Assembly: GCF_019059575.1 (NCBI RefSeq)
Contig: NW_024883396.1
Coordinates: forward strand, 1-64,000
Direction of reading: 5' to 3'
Length of the DNA: 64,000 bases
DNA from: Amphibalanus amphitrite
Lineage: Eukaryota; Arthropoda; Thecostraca; Balanomorpha; Balanidae
A model generated the notes under the pieces. It searched no databases. It saw only the letters and a list, made by a program, of their open reading frames with translations, and had not been told where the DNA came from. How positions within the stretch are numbered: the stretch's first letter is position 1; every line of letters starts with the position of its first letter. This document shows, piece after piece, positions 61,501 to 64,000 of the stretch. Both the position numbers and the translations under genes were made by a program.

Positions 61501-62257
61501 CCGCCGACAGCCGGTTGAACTTGACGTTCTCGGCGGGCGCCGCGGCCGCCGCCGCGCCCGGCGAGCTCGCCCGGGAGCTGGGCGGCGAGGGGGACGGCGT
61601 GCGCGACCCGGAGCTCTGAGAAGACCGGCTGCTACCCGCCGGAGACGGCGGAGACGGCGACGGGGACGACACCACCTCCAGCGGCGCCTCGTCGGCGACC
61701 AGCGGCGGCGGGGGAGGGTGCTGCGGCGGGGGCGGGGGCGGGGACGGCGACTCGAGCGGCGGCGGCCCGTTGGCCAGGGGCGGCGGCGAGCTGCCGTCCT
61801 CCGCCGTCCAGCCGGCCGCCGCCGGAACCTCCAGCTCATCCTCGCTCGTATCGAACGCACTCGGGTCAAAGTCCATCTCGAGAAAGTCCAGGTCGGGCGA
61901 GACGCGCCCGCCGGCCGGCGGCGGCGGCGGCGCCGGCGGCCGGTGGTGGTTGCGGTTCACGTCTGCCGGCCGGTCGCCCTTGTACGTGTACACACACTCG
62001 TCCAGCGCGCAGTCGGACTCGCTGGCGCTGTGGCTGAGCAGCAGGCGCGGGTCGGGACGGCCGTTGACGCGCCGCGCCGCGGCCGGCGACGGGGGCTCGT
62101 CGTCACTCTCCTCGGTGGGCGGAGGCGGCCGCGGCCTGGAGGGCTGCTTGGGCCGCGCGCCGCCCGCCGGGGATGGGGTCGGACGGCCGCCGACGGCGCC
62201 GTTGACACGCCCGTTCTGCTCGCCACCGCCGCCGCCCTGATTGACATCATCCTCCAT
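55401..62257 (-). CDS. Uncharacterised 680-residue protein with C39/papain-like C-terminal region, six exons
   Basis: I do not recognise this gene by name. Exons 62257-61049, 60389-60273, 59652-59488, 57585-57403, 56025-55845 and 55588-55401 join in phases 0,0,0,0,1 with GT-AG sites. Residues 1-about 400 are disordered, rich in Pro, Ser, Gly and Ala, with islands such as CALDECVYTYKGDR and LDFLEMDFDPSAFDTSEDEL. The C-terminal 280 residues look folded: QIARSACGATAVINVL (Cys433), DAWHHQMAFGVG (His548/549) and GVYLTNPLE (Asn564). This order (Cys-Gly, His in a beta strand, then Asn/Asp about 16 residues on) resembles C39-like and GUCD1-like papain folds, so a peptidase-like role is inferred, not shown. 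The ATG follows a good acceptor (AG at 62267-62266), so a 5' UTR exon probably lies further right. Confidence 0.75.
55845..56025 (-). CDS. Unknown C39-like gene, exon 5
   Basis: 60 codons plus one base; acceptor ctccag|GGAGTG, donor CTAG|GTACGG. Encodes GVYLTNPLECVSASLL and SVLLVRSEDVTARW. A donor at AAC|GTGCTA is possible but would break the phase with exon 6. Confidence 0.76.
55846..57402 (-). other. Flanks of exon 5: exon 4-5 intron (56026-57402) and adjoining repeats
   Basis: Intron sequence with a poly-C run at 56481-56496 and an (AG)n stretch near 56277-56290. The intron's two ends carry tandem copies of the exon 5 acceptor and exon 4 donor, annotated separately. No other gene is supported. 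Confidence 0.65.
56012..56097 (-). repeat. Tandem repeat spanning the exon 5 acceptor
   Basis: A unit of about 38 bp holding GTACCTGACC and the preceding acceptor is duplicated: real AG at 56027-56026, copy at 56065-56064, with a third partial GTACCTGACC near 56086-56095. Confidence 0.75.
57328..57420 (-). repeat. Tandem repeat spanning the exon 4 donor
   Basis: Three copies of GGAGTCGGGCCGCAGGTCAG-like sequence, period 34-35. Donor GT at 57402-57401 (used), 57368-57367 and, less conserved, 57334-57333. Confidence 0.78.
57403..57585 (-). CDS. Unknown C39-like gene, exon 4 with putative catalytic His
   Basis: 61 codons, acceptor ttccag|GTGTGC, donor CCGCAG|GTCAGT. Encodes SFQLVRWLAGWLRRGAVPVA and DAWHHQMAFGVGPQ. 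The donor sequence recurs in tandem downstream. Confidence 0.76.
57586..59487 (-). other. Unknown gene, exon 3-4 intron
   Basis: 1,902 bp. Contains a short CCCATCCCTGCCCC-type repeat (57755-57820), a poly-G run near 57892-57901 and a poly-C run at 59105-59117. No coding segment supported. Confidence 0.65.
59488..59652 (-). CDS. Unknown C39-like gene, exon 3
   Basis: 55 codons, acceptor cgtcag|CTGGCG, donor GGCGAG|GTGAGA. Encodes LALGYQPDP, a poly-Ala stretch, and HTQLIEGVETLSGGE. Confidence 0.75.
59653..60272 (-). other. Unknown gene, exon 2-3 intron
   Basis: 620 bp intron with an AT-rich centre. Nothing beyond its splice sites is recognised. Confidence 0.7.
60273..60389 (-). CDS. Unknown C39-like gene, exon 2 with putative nucleophile Cys
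   Basis: 39 codons, acceptor cgtcag|AATGGC, donor TTG|GTAAGT. Encodes NGCDLSEKVMIWTEMEAF and RSACGATAVINVL. The acceptor sequence is repeated twice further upstream in the intron. Confidence 0.78.
60370..60520 (-). repeat. Tandem repeat spanning the exon 2 acceptor
   Basis: Three copies of a 54-62 bp unit that includes the end of the intron and the first bases of exon 2 (AATGGCTGTGATCTCT). Acceptor AG at 60391-60390 (used), 60445-60444 and 60507-60506. Confidence 0.8.
60521..61048 (-). other. Unknown gene, exon 1-2 intron
   Basis: Remainder of the intron up to the exon 1 donor. AT-rich relative to exon 1; nothing else recognised. Confidence 0.65.
61049..62257 (-). CDS. Unknown C39-like gene, coding exon 1 (disordered N-terminus)
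   Basis: 403 codons from MEDDVNQGGGGG to GLFE|GTGAGA. Low-complexity Pro/Ser/Gly/Ala tracts flank more ordered islands (CVYTYKGDR, LEMDFDP). A mirror ORF of 462 codons on the plus strand is an artefact of GC-rich codons. Confidence 0.8.
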
Positions 62258-63503
62258 CAGCCGACCTGAAATGGAACATGGTGATTTCTTTCATTTGCAC
62301 TTGAAGTTTACTTATGGGAGATAATTCTCTTAAAGATGTGTTGCATTTATATTGCTTTGTTTCACATTTTTCACTCATGTATAATGCAAATACTACAAGA
62401 TATCTTTGTCCCAAACGCTCCTGTCACACAAATTATTGTATTAGCACCTCAACTAAGAGTAGCAAGAGCATGGGTGAGTAATGAAACAAGATTCATTCAA
62501 TAACCAAATATTTGAAACTGTGACTTGACACAAGTCCCCACATTAATCCTATGCTAAGAAAAAGACTGAACACAAAAAAGTAGAATCAAAAGTGAAGCTC
62601 AAGCTGGGGCTAAACTAAAATTGCAATTATGTTGATAGCTCAGCCTGGCATTGGTATTGGCCTCTGTCCTCTATCATGTCTCAAAGATTCAGTTCTCATT
62701 CTTATTTGAAAAGAATGAGAAAATGAGAAAAGAATGCCAAAATGAAAAGTGGAATCACGCATAACTACTCAATTAGAGCTCATGATCAATTTTAAGTTTA
62801 CCTTTTTAAAGTGATATCAAACCAACCCTTTTTTTGATGCACAAACCAATACTCCAATAAATTACACTTGTATTCGATAAATTCTGTATAATTTTCCCAG
62901 ACATATTTTACATTTCTAGTTATTTCTTTTTGGTTTGTTTTCCCGTTTTCATTCTACGAGCTGACATTGGTGTTCTGTGCTGTGCTAAACCTCAAACTAT
63001 GTAAATTGTAAAATGTTTTATTTGTGATGTTACATAGCTTCAGTATAAGCCATCAATTTTTATTCATGTGCTTTATTGTTTGGCCTCCAATTTGTATTCC
63101 TAAGTACATGGGTGTAGGAGCGCCAAAAATATTGGTGAAGGATGTCACCTGAACCCTCGGAGAAGTCACCTGAACCTTCGGAGAAGGTGCAGGACCTTAC
63201 CGCAGTGGAGGGGGGAGGGGGGGGGGGGGAATTTCGTCAACTCCTGTTTTTTTTCTCGCAAATGTCTCACGCCATTATCATCTAATTAACGCCAACTTTT
63301 CAGTACATGCCTAAAATTGAATTTTTAGGTATCCAAGCATACCTTTGGATACCTACCAAAGGTATCCACTATCCAAGCATACCTTTGGAACCTAAAGGTA
63401 TGCTCCACTGCTCTTTTTTCGTGACCAAAGTCTTACAACTTTCCCACGAGTAAAAACAAGCACAAGCCAATATATTTTGATATTCACGGCATTTACTGAG
63501 ATT
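62258..63503. other. Upstream intron or 5' flank of the unknown gene
   Basis: AT-rich. A plausible 3' splice site (AG at 62267-62266) sits 8 bp before the start codon, so at least part is probably a 5' UTR intron. It contains a 21-bp direct repeat (63138-63179, GTCACCTGAACCNTCGGAGAA), a poly-G run (63219-63230) and a palindromic patch of AGGTATCC/AAGCATACCT motifs (63329-63411). No coding segment supported. Confidence 0.55.
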
Positions 63504-63961
63504 AAAGGGACCCTCCCACCTTAACATTAGTTTTGAGTTGAGATAGCCAAGTTTGCGGCCAGGCTCAGAAACCACCATTTATCCTGGTCGCAACCCCCGC
63601 AGCTTTATGGTGTTCAAGAAATTTCTTCCCTTTACTTGCAGGGTGGGACCAGCGTGGTCCCTATCTCTTAACCATTACGGGAATCTGATGACGTCATCAG
63701 GCTTTCGAACGTCCGTTAAATGTTTGACTAAAACGTTTTGTAGCACGCGGTGGTATATGCTGCTTTGCGCGCAACAAATGCCGCACTTTCAAATAAAGTC
63801 GCTAGGAACAGCGGAGATCCCAAAAAGTAAACAAAAGTAAAAGTCTAATGTGAATATTTTTCGATGAAATTTGGTAGATATTCGTTTTTGCTCTTTCTGA
63901 ACCGAGTGACATCACTTTCATGCCAATTCATTAACTTTTTTGAAGGTGGGAGGGTCCCTTT
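63504..63961. mobile_element. Short terminal-inverted-repeat element (MITE-like), 458 bp
   Basis: Perfect 19-bp inverted ends: AAAGGGACCCTCCCACCTT at 63504-63522 and its complement at 63943-63961. No protein-coding capacity of note. No clear target duplication, so the class is unassigned. Confidence 0.6.
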
Positions 63962-64000
63962 GACGGAAATTTCTGAGTATGAGCGGCCGGCCGACCGGTC

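Noticed and set aside
60881..62269. 462-codon plus-strand ORF opposite exon 1 of the unknown gene
   Set aside because: Arg/Val/Gly-rich mirror of GC-rich Pro/Ser codons; no domain. The minus strand has matching splice sites and continues into a phase-consistent gene.

Overview
The window is nuclear DNA of an animal. It has long GC-rich, CpG-rich stretches alternating with AT-rich stretches, GT-AG introns, and five protein-coding loci. The Rab2 protein reads AGQEAF where the vertebrate protein has AGQESF, as I recall the Drosophila protein also does. Together with a pickpocket-like DEG/ENaC channel and a luna-type KLF6/7 gene, this suggests an arthropod. A GC-rich crustacean such as a barnacle would fit, but that is inference and not shown by the sequence.

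Layout from left to right. (1) Positions 1-37910, minus strand: a Krueppel-like factor of the KLF6/KLF7 type. Exon 1 (37809-37910) and exon 2 (6248-6788) flank a 31,020-bp intron. Zinc fingers 2 and 3 must lie beyond the left edge, so about 6.2 kb of the next intron is also present. The promoter side (37911-38540) is GC-rich, with CCAAT, CRE, E-box and CArG/TATA-like sites and a helically phased array of RGGTCA half-sites. (2) 40432-41379, plus strand: a complete, single-exon gamma-glutamyl hydrolase, divergent from the KLF gene. (3) 43188-45525, minus strand: a two-exon DEG/ENaC channel, convergent with the hydrolase. (4) 47025-53064, minus strand: a complete six-exon Rab2. Introns 1 and 5 of Rab2 each carry a non-autonomous DNA transposon, and a third inverted-repeat element lies just upstream of the gene. 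(5) 55401-62257, minus strand: a six-exon gene for a 680-residue protein with a long disordered N-terminus and a C-terminal region that resembles papain/C39-like cysteine peptidases. I do not recognise it by name. Right of 62265 is its upstream intron or flank, which includes a short terminal-inverted-repeat element.

All exon joins were checked for reading phase. Rab2 sums to 213 codons plus stop, the channel to 588 codons plus stop, and the unknown protein to 680 codons plus stop. The genes have unrelated cell roles (transcription factor, lysosomal folate enzyme, cation channel, ER-Golgi GTPase, putative peptidase-like protein), so the window is ordinary animal gene order and not a functional cluster.

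The most interesting material is non-coding: dense RGGTCA nuclear-receptor half-site arrays at three places (KLF promoter, Rab2 intron 4, and a TTAA-flanked element in Rab2 intron 5); a five-site AP-1 cluster and a TGACGCA array inside the KLF first intron; and tandem duplications that straddle splice junctions at three exons of the unknown gene.
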